Made by a program: the position numbers and the translations under genes. Shown here in pieces: positions 1 through 8,324 of a DNA stretch of 64,000 nt. How positions within the stretch are numbered: the first letter of the stretch is position 1; each line of letters opens with the position of its first letter. Source of the DNA: Bacteroidota bacterium. GTDB taxonomy: Bacteria; Bacteroidota; Bacteroidia; Chitinophagales; Chitinophagaceae. The stretch is taken from positions 52,767 to 116,766 of the forward strand of contig CANGIZ010000001.1 in assembly GCA_947454025.1 (NCBI GenBank), in the 5' to 3' direction. The notes under the pieces were generated by a model that saw only the letters and a program-made list of their open reading frames with translations, was not told where the DNA came from and searched no databases.

Positions 1-891
1 TCCCGAATTACTAAAACAAGTAATGATTACCGATCCATCTCCAGTATTGTTCATTAATCCAAATGAAGAAATACCGGATGTTGATTTAGTGGAGCCGCCT
101 GCTCCACCACCGGTTGCGCCACCGCCTCCCGCTCCACTTCCACCACCAAAATATCCTCCTCCACCTCCACCACCACCATTCCATGTATTTACACCACCGT
201 CGGATCCACCTGCACCACCACTAATATCATTTCCATTACTAGCTGCAGTTCCAGTGACTACATCAAATGCATTTCCTCCAACACCTACCGCTGATAAAGT
301 TGCTCCATATCCATATTGATACCTACCACTTACTAAATAATTAGTAGTTCCCTCATTACCATTACTTGCAGTACCAGCAGATGTATTTGCTGCAGCTCCA
401 CCAGTATAATCCGTTCCTGTTGTAATACCAGCACCACCCCCACCTCCACCTGCAACTACCAATGCATTTGCATTTGCAGGAGTACTACTTGTAAACACAC
501 CCGACAATCCTCCTCCAGCTCCACCATAACTAGATACAACACTTGAACCACCATTGCCACCATATCCATATTTGGCAGTTGCTGATTGCCCGGGGAATCC
601 TCCAACAACTATATATAAAACTTGGCCTGGTGTTACATTTAAAGTGGTTGTAATATTAGCTCCCGCACCACCAACTTGTCCTCTTCCACCAGTACCACCT
701 TTTGCGCCCACTGCTTTTACTTGTATACTGGTCACTTTATTGGGCACAGTAAATTTTTGTAATGCACCCGTATATTTAAAGGTTAAGGAGTCCGTCAAAA
801 ATGGCTTGCGCACCGCTAAATTTTGAAATGCAATTTGCGCATTCGAATCAATCGACGTAAAAAAGATAAATATGAAAATGAGTTTGCGCAT
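1..891 (-). CDS. Glycine-rich secreted protein, 3'-truncated by the window edge
   Basis: An open frame of 297 codons starts at 891 and runs off position 1 without a stop. It begins with a signal peptide (MRKLIFIFIFFTSIDSNAQ). About 50 residues follow that resemble the start of a beta-rich domain (PNKVTSIQVKAVGAKGG), then a long Gly/Ala/Ser/Asn-rich stretch with runs of up to seven glycines. This composition is seen in glycine-rich surface proteins of Bacteroidota. It starts 1 nt after the stop of the preceding short fibre-like gene, so it is the binding-type member of the fourth cassette of the operon. The poly-proline frames on the plus strand here are its antisense shadow. The function is inferred only from context. 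Confidence 0.85.
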   Translation of the reverse strand, partial: MRKLIFIFIFFTSIDSNAQIAFQNLAVRKPFLTDSLTFKYTGALQKFTVPNKVTSIQVKAVGAKGGTGGRGQVGGAGANITTTLNVTPGQVLYIVVGGFPGQSATAKYGYGGNGGSSVVSSYGGAGGGLSGVFTSSTPANANALVVAGGGGGGAGITTGTDYTGGAAANTSAGTASNGNEGTTNYLVSGRYQYGYGATLSAVGVGGNAFDVVTGTAASNGNDISGGAGGSDGGVNTWNGGGGGGGGYFGGGSGAGGGGATGGGAGGSTKSTSGISSFGLMNNTGDGSVIITCFSNSG

Positions 892-892
892 T

Positions 893-1522
893 TTAAAAAA
901 TACTATCTCCAAATACAAAACCAGTAGTTGTTGTATTCATCACTAAACCAATCACACTATTAGTAGTTCTAGTACTATTCCCATTTGCAGAGTTTAAAGT
1001 GACTCCAGTTCCTGCTGCCAGAATAATTTGACCAGCACCTCCTTGAATAAGTTGACAAGAAAATCCAACTGGTAAAGAATTGGGAACCGTAATGGTAACT
1101 GCAGATGCAGCACTAATTAAAAAGATTTTATTATTATCTGTATTTGCCAAATTGAATCCAACTGTTTTACTATTGTCAATAATTAATCCATTAGCAATAG
1201 CAATCCAACTTGTTCCATTGTAATAGTAATAGCCAGGTACAACTTTATAAGGATCCGTTGTAGTAGTGGCTGTATTGTAAACCAATAAACCAGCAGCCGG
1301 TGTGATGGCTGAACCTAAAGCATTCTTTATGGTTGTATTGTCGTTAGTTCCTGTTAATGCAACACGCGGAGGCAAGAAACCTTGCTTAGAAGAATTCACT
1401 TCTAACTTTGCAGAAGCATCGGGAGTTGTTGTACCAATGCCAGTCTGCGCTTTTACTATAGTACATGAAAATAGTATGATTACTATTAACCCGTGCTTTA
1501 ATATGTTTAAATAGTTCTTCAT
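893..1522 (-). CDS. Short fibre-like secreted protein of the TGIGT family (copy 4)
   Basis: 209 aa with a signal peptide ending ...CTIVKAQ. The mature N-terminus TGIGTTTPDASAKLEV leads into GFLPPRVALTG and a VPGYYYYNGTSWI segment, all shared with the proteins at 2979-3620 and 5070-5738. The C-terminal ~70 residues form a predicted beta domain (VTITVPNSLPVGFSCQLI) also shared with those paralogues. Motifs of this kind occur in phage tail-fibre-like proteins of Bacteroidota. The stop of the upstream gene overlaps this ATG in a TAATG arrangement, which suggests translational coupling. The likely role is a fibre or stalk subunit paired with the following glycine-rich protein (inference). Confidence 0.85.
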   Translation of the reverse strand: MKNYLNILKHGLIVIILFSCTIVKAQTGIGTTTPDASAKLEVNSSKQGFLPPRVALTGTNDNTTIKNALGSAITPAAGLLVYNTATTTTDPYKVVPGYYYYNGTSWIAIANGLIIDNSKTVGFNLANTDNNKIFLISAASAVTITVPNSLPVGFSCQLIQGGAGQIILAAGTGVTLNSANGNSTRTTNSVIGLVMNTTTTGFVFGDSIF

Positions 1523-2973
1523 TATCGGATATAAATTTCAACTCTTGCTGTCCTATTGATTCCGCCAAAATCTTGACAACAACCAATATAATCTCCAGCA
1601 GAATAACTTCCATAAGCCATGCCTATTCCTCCCGAAACATCATTAGAGCCTTCATCTCCATTTGGGAATAAAGCAAGTGGCGCATTTTCATTCCAAGAAA
1701 ATCCCCATCTAATATTTGCATTCGAGGCATTGGTATAATTAAATCCATAAAACCTTACAGAGGTTTGTGAACTAAATACCCCTCCATTCCATCCTGAATA
1801 AGATTTTGCATCACCAAAAAATAATCTACTGGCGCTATAGAAAAAATTAACAGGTGTAATTCGTATGCCATTATTAAAATTATTCTGCAACCAACACCAG
1901 TTATTATAGGTGCCATTGGTATTGATACTTCCACCTGTTGTACTTGAATTAGTATTCCAAGGAATATCAGGCCATAATGCCATTATATCTTTTGCATAAT
2001 AATAATTCATAGCTTCAAATTTGGCATCACCATCATTGCGATTTGTATTCGCTGGATTTAAGGTATTTATACTTGTCCAATAACTACTTGAATATGAAAA
2101 TGTAGTGCCACGTGTCGCTTTCATCATCATCATCCAACCTCCACCATCAGTTGAAGTATTTAAAAGACAATAAAGTTGTGTTGGTCCTACATATGGTAGG
2201 TTAATCCAATACACCCCATCTGTGTGATTGTTAAATGCATTTTGAAGATACTGAGCATTCGGCGCTGCTTTTGCCGAAGTAGTACCGTCCATGTCGGGAC
2301 TTGTAATTAATTCTTGTAAATTTTGTTTCCAACTTTGAAAATAGGTATTTGCTGGAAGTAAACTTGTATATGAACTTGGTGCTGTATTTTGTATAGGGGA
2401 TCTCCAATAAAATCTTAAACCAAAACCACCAGCACCTTGTTGCATTCTTATAGTATAGGAATATGATTTTCCAGCAACAACAGAATAAGTGCCAGTATGT
2501 GTACCCAAAGCAGGAACTGCTTGACCTAGATAAGTGCCAATCACTGAATTTCCTTCAATAAGAAAATCACTTGCATCATCCGACTCTAAAGTAAAAGTAT
2601 AGGTACCAGTTTCTTGCGGAATAAAAGTGCCCTGTATTTTAAATGCAAAATAATTTCCACTATTAGGAATATTAATTCCAATTGAACTTAATTCACCAGT
2701 TGATTGCCAATCTAATATACGTGAAGAGTTTGTTCTTCCTTGTTGATATAATGTGGTGTTTGAATTTGCATTGCTAAAAATATTATCCATGTCAGATTTA
2801 CTTGCAGCCACTACAGGGTATTGATTTGCAGAACCATTACCTGCTTGTGTACTATACACCCAATAATCAAATTGAACCTTAGGCTGTTTTTGAATTGAAT
2901 GAAAAGGAGTTAACACTTGTGCATGTACAAGGCCAACCATTAGCATTCCTATTAAAAAAAACAGATTTTTCAT
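1522..2973 (-). CDS. Secreted PA14-like plus fibrinogen-like domain protein
   Basis: 483 aa with a signal peptide (MKNLFFLIGMLMVGLVHAQ). Residues ~70-200 look like a PA14/GLEYA-type carbohydrate-binding beta sandwich (ETGTYTFTLESDDASDFLI, later GGFGLRFYWRSP). Residues ~245-483 resemble a fibrinogen C-terminal-like domain (DGVYWINL, LLNTSTDGGGWMMM, a Trp-rich middle, a late CC pair). Both folds commonly bind glycans or proteins at surfaces. There is no T9SS tail, lipobox or membrane anchor. It follows the short fibre protein at 2979-3620 by 5 nt and forms cassette 3 with it. The ligand is unknown. Confidence 0.83.
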   Translation of the reverse strand: MKNLFFLIGMLMVGLVHAQVLTPFHSIQKQPKVQFDYWVYSTQAGNGSANQYPVVAASKSDMDNIFSNANSNTTLYQQGRTNSSRILDWQSTGELSSIGINIPNSGNYFAFKIQGTFIPQETGTYTFTLESDDASDFLIEGNSVIGTYLGQAVPALGTHTGTYSVVAGKSYSYTIRMQQGAGGFGLRFYWRSPIQNTAPSSYTSLLPANTYFQSWKQNLQELITSPDMDGTTSAKAAPNAQYLQNAFNNHTDGVYWINLPYVGPTQLYCLLNTSTDGGGWMMMMKATRGTTFSYSSSYWTSINTLNPANTNRNDGDAKFEAMNYYYAKDIMALWPDIPWNTNSSTTGGSINTNGTYNNWCWLQNNFNNGIRITPVNFFYSASRLFFGDAKSYSGWNGGVFSSQTSVRFYGFNYTNASNANIRWGFSWNENAPLALFPNGDEGSNDVSGGIGMAYGSYSAGDYIGCCQDFGGINRTARVEIYIR

Positions 2974-2978
2974 TCGTA

Positions 2979-3620
2979 TTAATTTGACATATCACCCGAA
3001 GAAATATAAACACCCGAAGCAATGCATACTAGCGTTAATATGGAATACTGCCCAGCTGTTTTGGTGAAACCATACCTATTATATATAGTAACACCCGATG
3101 CAGTTAAACTTACTTGCCCAGCTCCTTTTTGAACAATCAAACAGTTAAATCCAACAGATAAGGAAGGCACTGTAACTGACACACCCGTTGCACTATTAAT
3201 AGTAACTACTTTGCCATTATCGGAATTCGTTAATGTATATGCACTACTCTGATCATTCATTACAGATCCAAAATTTGCAATGGTACTTGTAGTTCCATTT
3301 CCTGTAATTGTATTTGAAGTACTTGATCCTATTAAATTGATCCATGCTGATCCATTATAATAATAATATCCTGGAATAACATTGTTAGGTGCAGAACCTG
3401 CTGTATTGGTATTGTAAACAATTAAGCCTGTAGCAGGTGATGCGATAGTGGCTACATCAGTTGTACTTGTTAATGATACACGAGGTGGCAAAAATCCTTT
3501 ATTGGTTGCAGTCACATCTAATTTTGCCGAAGCATTAGGCGCAGTGGTGCCAATACCAGTTTGTGCATTGGCTTTCATTAATGCACAACTTGCTATAAAT
3601 ATAAATAGTATTTTTTTCAT
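2979..3620 (-). CDS. Short fibre-like secreted protein of the TGIGT family (copy 3)
   Basis: 213 aa. The signal peptide MKKILFIFIASCALMKANAQ is almost identical to that of the S74 fibre protein at 7349-8302, which points to recent duplication. The mature start is TGIGTTAPNASAKLDV, followed by GFLPPRVSLTS and IPGYYYYNGSAWI. The C-terminal beta domain begins near residue 125 (AYTLTNSDNGKVVTI) and contains VSVTVPSLSVGFNCLI. It lies between two binding-type genes with gaps of 14 nt and 5 nt. I infer a stalk or adaptor role for the PA14/fibrinogen-like protein downstream. Confidence 0.85.
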   Translation of the reverse strand: MKKILFIFIASCALMKANAQTGIGTTAPNASAKLDVTATNKGFLPPRVSLTSTTDVATIASPATGLIVYNTNTAGSAPNNVIPGYYYYNGSAWINLIGSSTSNTITGNGTTSTIANFGSVMNDQSSAYTLTNSDNGKVVTINSATGVSVTVPSLSVGFNCLIVQKGAGQVSLTASGVTIYNRYGFTKTAGQYSILTLVCIASGVYISSGDMSN

Positions 3621-3634
3621 TTTATGATGATTTT

Positions 3635-5068
3635 TTAGAGCCCATGTCTTGACTTGGTCTGATTAAATTTTGAAGTTATTTCCGTTTGAGTTAATTCTCT
3701 ATTATAAACCTTGAAAAAAGTCATATACATATTTTGAGGGTAACTATTATTAAATGTCCAACCCCCAATTCTTCCGGTTCCATTACTAAAATTAATATTT
3801 GAAGTACTTTGTGCACCTTGAATCTGACTTAAACTTTGAAGCACTCCGTTAATATAAATTTTGTTACTTAAATACGATCCTGTGTTAATAACAAAAGTGT
3901 AATGCTTCCAAGTATTCAATAAACCCAAATTTGTTACCTGAGTTGTTGTTAATCCATATTGATCCCCTGCTCCTGAATTAAATCCCAAAGCGCCACCAGC
4001 AGTCCAAATATCATATAGGTTAAACCCCCAAAACATGCCTCCACTTAATGCAGTTGGAAAAGCCCACATTTCAATTGTTAAAGTAGTGGCTCCGTTTAAG
4101 TCAAAAGAAAAATCTGTAAATCCACTTGCTCCTCCATTATAATAAATACTTCCACTCGCCGCCGCATTATAAGTAGCGCCTGCTGCATTCGTAGCAGTTT
4201 TTGCAGCACCAGAAATATCATACCAAGTGTACCCAGATCCTGGATAGCTTAAAAAATTATTTGAGGCATCTAACATTAACTTCAAATCATAGTTGGATTT
4301 TTCTCCAAGGTAAATTTGATTAATTTCTCCAGCTGAAAGTGATGATGAATAATATTTAACATCGCTTAATAAAAAACTTCCAGCAGCTCCCGAACCCATG
4401 TTGGTCACATTGTCATACCCTGCAATAGCAAAGTACTGCGATGTAGTTAATGATGACATTGCAGGTCCATCGCGAGTGTAGGAACTTGTACTAATTAAAG
4501 AACCGTCTAAATATGCAGCAATACTATTTCCAGTATAGGTTAAAACAACATGATGCCAAGAATTTAATGAAATAGCTGAAGCTGATGATATGATTCCATT
4601 TTTAGGCCATACGGAAAATTTCAGATACCCATTAACCATTTCTATATCTGCGGTATGATAGGAACTTGCTATAACAGTTGAATTTAAATCATCTAACACT
4701 ATACCATTTAATGAAGTAGGATTAAACCATAAGCTAATGGTAAAAACTCCTGTTCGTGTCGAACTGGACACAGGTGCATAATAATTCTTGAAATCACCCA
4801 TCATTAAATATTGTGCATTTGAAGCTGAAAATTTGATATAGCCTGGATCCGGATAAAAAGTTGGGGTTCCTACAAGTGTTGCAGGTAAATTTAATCCTGT
4901 TGTACTTACTACACTTGTGGTAGAACCTGTAAAGCTCGTTGGGTTTGCAAAATTATAATCAACAATCAAATTATTTTTTGAAACAGTATTTGGATAGGCC
5001 GGGCCAAAGAATTGAGCTTGAACAAATTGAGCTAGAAATGATAAAATAAATAAAATTGTATACTTCAT
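3635..5068 (-). CDS. Secreted protein with two LamG/concanavalin A-like domains
   Basis: 477 aa with a signal peptide (MKYTILFILSFLAQFVQAQ). Two laminin-G-like beta-sandwich modules are visible. The first spans ~60-255 (FTISLWFNPTSLNG, NSWHHVVLTYTGNSIAAYLD, later LLSDVKYYSSSLSAGEI). The second spans ~265-477 (TLTIEMWAFPTALSGG, NTWKHYTFVINTGSYLSN, FFKVYNRELTQTEI). The W-HHV/W-KHY and 'iyinG' strands are diagnostic. Such modules bind carbohydrate or protein ligands. It starts 1 nt after the stop of the short fibre protein at 5070-5738 (cassette 2). Confidence 0.87.
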   Translation of the reverse strand: MKYTILFILSFLAQFVQAQFFGPAYPNTVSKNNLIVDYNFANPTSFTGSTTSVVSTTGLNLPATLVGTPTFYPDPGYIKFSASNAQYLMMGDFKNYYAPVSSSTRTGVFTISLWFNPTSLNGIVLDDLNSTVIASSYHTADIEMVNGYLKFSVWPKNGIISSASAISLNSWHHVVLTYTGNSIAAYLDGSLISTSSYTRDGPAMSSLTTSQYFAIAGYDNVTNMGSGAAGSFLLSDVKYYSSSLSAGEINQIYLGEKSNYDLKLMLDASNNFLSYPGSGYTWYDISGAAKTATNAAGATYNAAASGSIYYNGGASGFTDFSFDLNGATTLTIEMWAFPTALSGGMFWGFNLYDIWTAGGALGFNSGAGDQYGLTTTQVTNLGLLNTWKHYTFVINTGSYLSNKIYINGVLQSLSQIQGAQSTSNINFSNGTGRIGGWTFNNSYPQNMYMTFFKVYNRELTQTEITSKFNQTKSRHGL

Positions 5069-5069
5069 T

Positions 5070-5738
5070 TTAATTACTTAGTTCTCCTGAAATTACAACT
5101 ACATTACTTCCCAAGTGCAAAATTGTCACTAAGGCATTTTGCCCGATTGATTTTGTATAGCCATTTCTATTCACTGGAGTTAATCCACTTCCAGCAAAAG
5201 TGATTTGTCCTGTACCACTTTGGAATATCATACAATTAAATCCATCAGGCAAACCTGTAGGGATGGTTATTGTAACAGCAGTCGCAGATGTCATATTTAT
5301 TACAGATCCATTATCTGATGCAGCCAAAGTAAATCCTGTACTTTTTGAGTTTACTAAGGCGCCAAATCCAGATAATTTTGAACTCGTTGCATTACCTCCA
5401 ATTAAGTTCCCAGTTGTTGAAATATTACCTGTTGTAAAACTAATATCATTACCAGTTTTTGTCCAATCAGTATTTATCCTTAACCAAGCAGGTGTTGATG
5501 ATGTTCCCGTATTCACATAAAAACCAATTACCCCATCAGTCTGATAAACCATCAATCCATTAGCTGGTGAAGTAATGGCTGAACGCTGTGCATTTGTCAT
5601 ACGTGGCACTAAAAAGCCTTTGTTTGAAGAGGTGATATCCAATTTTGCAGACGCATCTGGTGTATTGGTACCAATACCAGTTTGAGCAACAGTTTTTGTT
5701 ACAAAAAATAATAAGATTATATAAATACTATGCTTCAT
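5070..5738 (-). CDS. Short fibre-like secreted protein of the TGIGT family (copy 2)
   Basis: 222 aa with signal peptide MKHSIYIILLFFVTKTVAQ. The mature protein starts TGIGTNTPDASAKLDI, then GFLVPRMTNAQRSAI and ANGLMVYQTDG, a segment widespread in phage-fibre-like proteins of Bacteroidota. The C-terminal ~85 residues (GFTLAASDNGSVINM, VTITIPTGLPDGFNCMIF, ending VVISGELSN) match the same region of copies 3 and 4. It is separated by 5 nt from the lectin-type gene before it and 1 nt from the LamG gene after it. The function is inferred as a fibre or adaptor subunit. Confidence 0.85.
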   Translation of the reverse strand: MKHSIYIILLFFVTKTVAQTGIGTNTPDASAKLDITSSNKGFLVPRMTNAQRSAITSPANGLMVYQTDGVIGFYVNTGTSSTPAWLRINTDWTKTGNDISFTTGNISTTGNLIGGNATSSKLSGFGALVNSKSTGFTLAASDNGSVINMTSATAVTITIPTGLPDGFNCMIFQSGTGQITFAGSGLTPVNRNGYTKSIGQNALVTILHLGSNVVVISGELSN

Positions 5739-5743
5739 CTGAA

Positions 5744-7345
5744 TTATTGTTTAATTAAGAGTCCTAAACGCATTGATGGATGCCCATACCAATTAGTAGG
5801 AGTTACTCTTACATATTTCGCATATTGCACTGTTGGGAATAAAGTATTAACAAGTGTAGTTTGGTCGGTATTTAAATTGGCATTGGTGAAAATAGTTGTC
5901 CAATTGTTATTGTCTAAACTAACTTCCACATTGACTTGTGTAACCCATTGAGCCATATTTTGCCTTCCTTGCGTTACAATCCCAGTAATGTAAACAGGAA
6001 CAGGATAAATAAGCGTTAATGAATGACCTTGAGATGCAGCAGCTGCAGACCAACTTTGAATTGAGTTAAGCCAAGGTGTATAATGACCATAAGTTCCACT
6101 CCAATAAGCAAACGCATCATTATTCCAAACATCAGAAGCACTCCAATATAATGGGGTGTCATTGGTTGATGGACTATGCGTAATAGTATTAGTAGCACTA
6201 GATGTACCAGGCTTCCATTTGCTAGTTGCATCTGAAAATACTATTTTACCAGTTCCACTCATAATAAGTTTATTCGTATTTATACTAGTAGCAGTGTTAA
6301 TTGTTACAGTATGCCCATCATTAATTTGCAAACCTCCAAAAGCATTTCCAATATTAGATATGGTAGTACTATTCAAACTATTTGTTGATGATAATGAAAA
6401 TGCCATATCATTATTATGAACAACATAACTAGCATACACCCCTGTATAATCCGACCCAGACGGATAGTCAGCGCTTATTTCTACTAAATAACCACTTACA
6501 CTTCCACTATTTCCATCTGCCAAATCATTCCAACAAGTTGCACCACCCGATTTAGCTACTACACAATCTTCCCCATTCCTTGATCCATCGGAATTGTTCG
6601 GTTCTCCTGAACACCAATTAGCATATTGTCCTGAAACAGTTATCCCAGTTGAGGCATATGCAGTATAGGTTGAATTGGTAATTCCTGATACAGATGTATT
6701 CCAAAAATTAGTGTTTGCTTCTGGACCCGCATCATATACCCATCTTCCTTCATTAGCAGCATCAGACATGGCTACCCAAATATTATTATTGGATATATTA
6801 TTATTGATAAAATCATTTTCGGATTGAGAGGTAATTGTTGCTAAATAAGGCGTCTTACCTTTAAATGAAGCTTGAGCTGATGCTCCCGCTTTCGCATTGG
6901 TATAAGTAATTGATCCACTTATAAATTTATAAAAGTGTTTATTCGTTGGATTGTAAACATAACTAGCATCATATTGAGAAACTTCAACATTAATTCTCAC
7001 TGCAGTTTTAGTAGCACCCATAGAAATTGTCATGGCAGCAAGTGCGTTATTAATATTATCTCTAGTTCCATAAAATACAATGCTTGAAACATTCGTCCAA
7101 GATAAATAACCATAATTACGTGTCAACCCCGTAGTTGTTGGAAAACTTAAAGTTGCACCATTAACATAATCTAAACTTATACTAACTAATAGATTATCTG
7201 AATTGTTTGCCCAGTTCACTACAAAACCAGCAGCATTTGTATTACTTACATTTGCCTCAATTGTTAATGGGGCTGGCGCAGTAATCATTTGACCAAAAGA
7301 AGTTACTGTCATTAAAAAAAAAGAAAAAATAAATAAACACTTCAT
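5744..7345 (-). CDS. Secreted C-type lectin plus F5/8 (discoidin) domain protein
   Basis: 533 aa with signal peptide MKCLFIFSFFLMTVTSFGQ. After an N-terminal beta region (~20-130), residues ~135-290 form a C-type-lectin-like domain: HFYKFISGSITYTNAKAGA, NNNIWVAMSDAANEGRWVY, a WCSGEPNNSDG loop with the EPN motif known for Ca-dependent sugar binding, and WNDLADG before GYLVEIS. The C-terminal ~110 residues resemble a discoidin/F5-8C domain (QWVTQVNVEVSLDNNNW, YAKYVRVTPTNW). It follows the S74 fibre gene by 3 nt and makes up cassette 1. EPN predicts mannose-type specificity in animal lectins; transferring that here is speculative. Confidence 0.86.
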   Translation of the reverse strand: MKCLFIFSFFLMTVTSFGQMITAPAPLTIEANVSNTNAAGFVVNWANNSDNLLVSISLDYVNGATLSFPTTTGLTRNYGYLSWTNVSSIVFYGTRDNINNALAAMTISMGATKTAVRINVEVSQYDASYVYNPTNKHFYKFISGSITYTNAKAGASAQASFKGKTPYLATITSQSENDFINNNISNNNIWVAMSDAANEGRWVYDAGPEANTNFWNTSVSGITNSTYTAYASTGITVSGQYANWCSGEPNNSDGSRNGEDCVVAKSGGATCWNDLADGNSGSVSGYLVEISADYPSGSDYTGVYASYVVHNNDMAFSLSSTNSLNSTTISNIGNAFGGLQINDGHTVTINTATSINTNKLIMSGTGKIVFSDATSKWKPGTSSATNTITHSPSTNDTPLYWSASDVWNNDAFAYWSGTYGHYTPWLNSIQSWSAAAASQGHSLTLIYPVPVYITGIVTQGRQNMAQWVTQVNVEVSLDNNNWTTIFTNANLNTDQTTLVNTLFPTVQYAKYVRVTPTNWYGHPSMRLGLLIKQ

Positions 7346-7348
7346 CTC

Positions 7349-8302
7349 TTACTTATTTTTTGATTTACTCAACTTATTTACTTTTAAGCTCAAACTGTCT
7401 ATTTGTTTTTGTTGGTCCTTAATGGCTTCAACTAACAATGCAACTAGCTTATCATATTTTACCGAACGATATTCTTCCTTAGATTTATCTTTTGAAACGA
7501 TTTCTGGAACAATTTTTTCAACCTCTTGGGCAATAAAACCAAGTTCATCTTGTGCACCAAAATCTTTTTCTGGAAAAGCTTTTTGATTCCAATTAAAATA
7601 TACACCTCTTAATGATTTTACTTTATCCAAAGCATTTATCACTGGTCGTATATTGGTTTTAAAACGAATGTCCGAAGTGCCTGCAACCGAGTTGGCAGTA
7701 ATGTCTCCATTTACATATAATTTAGTAGTAGGATTATTGGTACCAATTCCAACATTTCCATTTTCTAATATATTTATTCCATTGGTTTCCGTAACGCCAC
7801 TAAATAATCTTAGTCTTGCATTTGTAGCAGTGGTTCCATATTGATCAATAGTCCAGTCAAGTACGCTATTTGTTAAAGATTTTTTGATAGTGATTTGCCC
7901 TCCCTCATTGGATGAAGTTTGTGGATTCAAAGTAATTTCTCCAGCAACAGTTCCGGCTGCATTACCAACTGTCAATGTGGATATTGGTGCTACCGTTCCA
8001 ACTCCAACCCATCCTCCATTTGGATTTAATGCTAAATAATAAGATGTTCCATAGTTTGATTTTAACCTTGCCTGTATCCATGAAAAAGTAGATGTTGAAC
8101 TTAATCCAAAATCCAACACATGCGAACCCGAACTTGGACCCAATCTTAAATTTCCATTGGCAATTGCCCCAGAATTTGCAGGATCAGCAGTAGACGTTAC
8201 AACTTCAAATTTATTTACAGGCGCATTTGTACCAATACCAGTCTGGGCACTCGCTTTCACCAAAACACAACTTGCTAAAAATATTAATAGTAGTTTTTTC
8301 AT
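7349..8302 (-). CDS. Fibre protein with C-terminal peptidase S74 intramolecular chaperone
   Basis: 317 aa from the ATG at 8302 (an in-frame TTG at 8314 is less likely). The signal peptide MKKLLLIFLASCVLVKASAQ is followed by TGIGTNAP, and GVGTVAP and GIGTNNP recur inside. From ~205 the C-terminus is a peptidase S74 / endosialidase-type chaperone domain: TSDIRFKTNI, LRGVYFNW, DELGFIAQEVEKIVPEIV, YDKLVALLVEAIKDQ, then a short heptad-rich tail. Ser210 and Lys215 have the five-residue spacing of the self-cleaving Ser-Lys dyad described for endosialidases. The family trimerises beta-helical fibres and is then cut off. Its signal peptide links it to the short fibre paralogues downstream. Confidence 0.9.
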   Translation of the reverse strand: MKKLLLIFLASCVLVKASAQTGIGTNAPVNKFEVVTSTADPANSGAIANGNLRLGPSSGSHVLDFGLSSTSTFSWIQARLKSNYGTSYYLALNPNGGWVGVGTVAPISTLTVGNAAGTVAGEITLNPQTSSNEGGQITIKKSLTNSVLDWTIDQYGTTATNARLRLFSGVTETNGINILENGNVGIGTNNPTTKLYVNGDITANSVAGTSDIRFKTNIRPVINALDKVKSLRGVYFNWNQKAFPEKDFGAQDELGFIAQEVEKIVPEIVSKDKSKEEYRSVKYDKLVALLVEAIKDQQKQIDSLSLKVNKLSKSKNK

Positions 8303-8324
8303 TTTGTTTTTCAATTACTAAATA

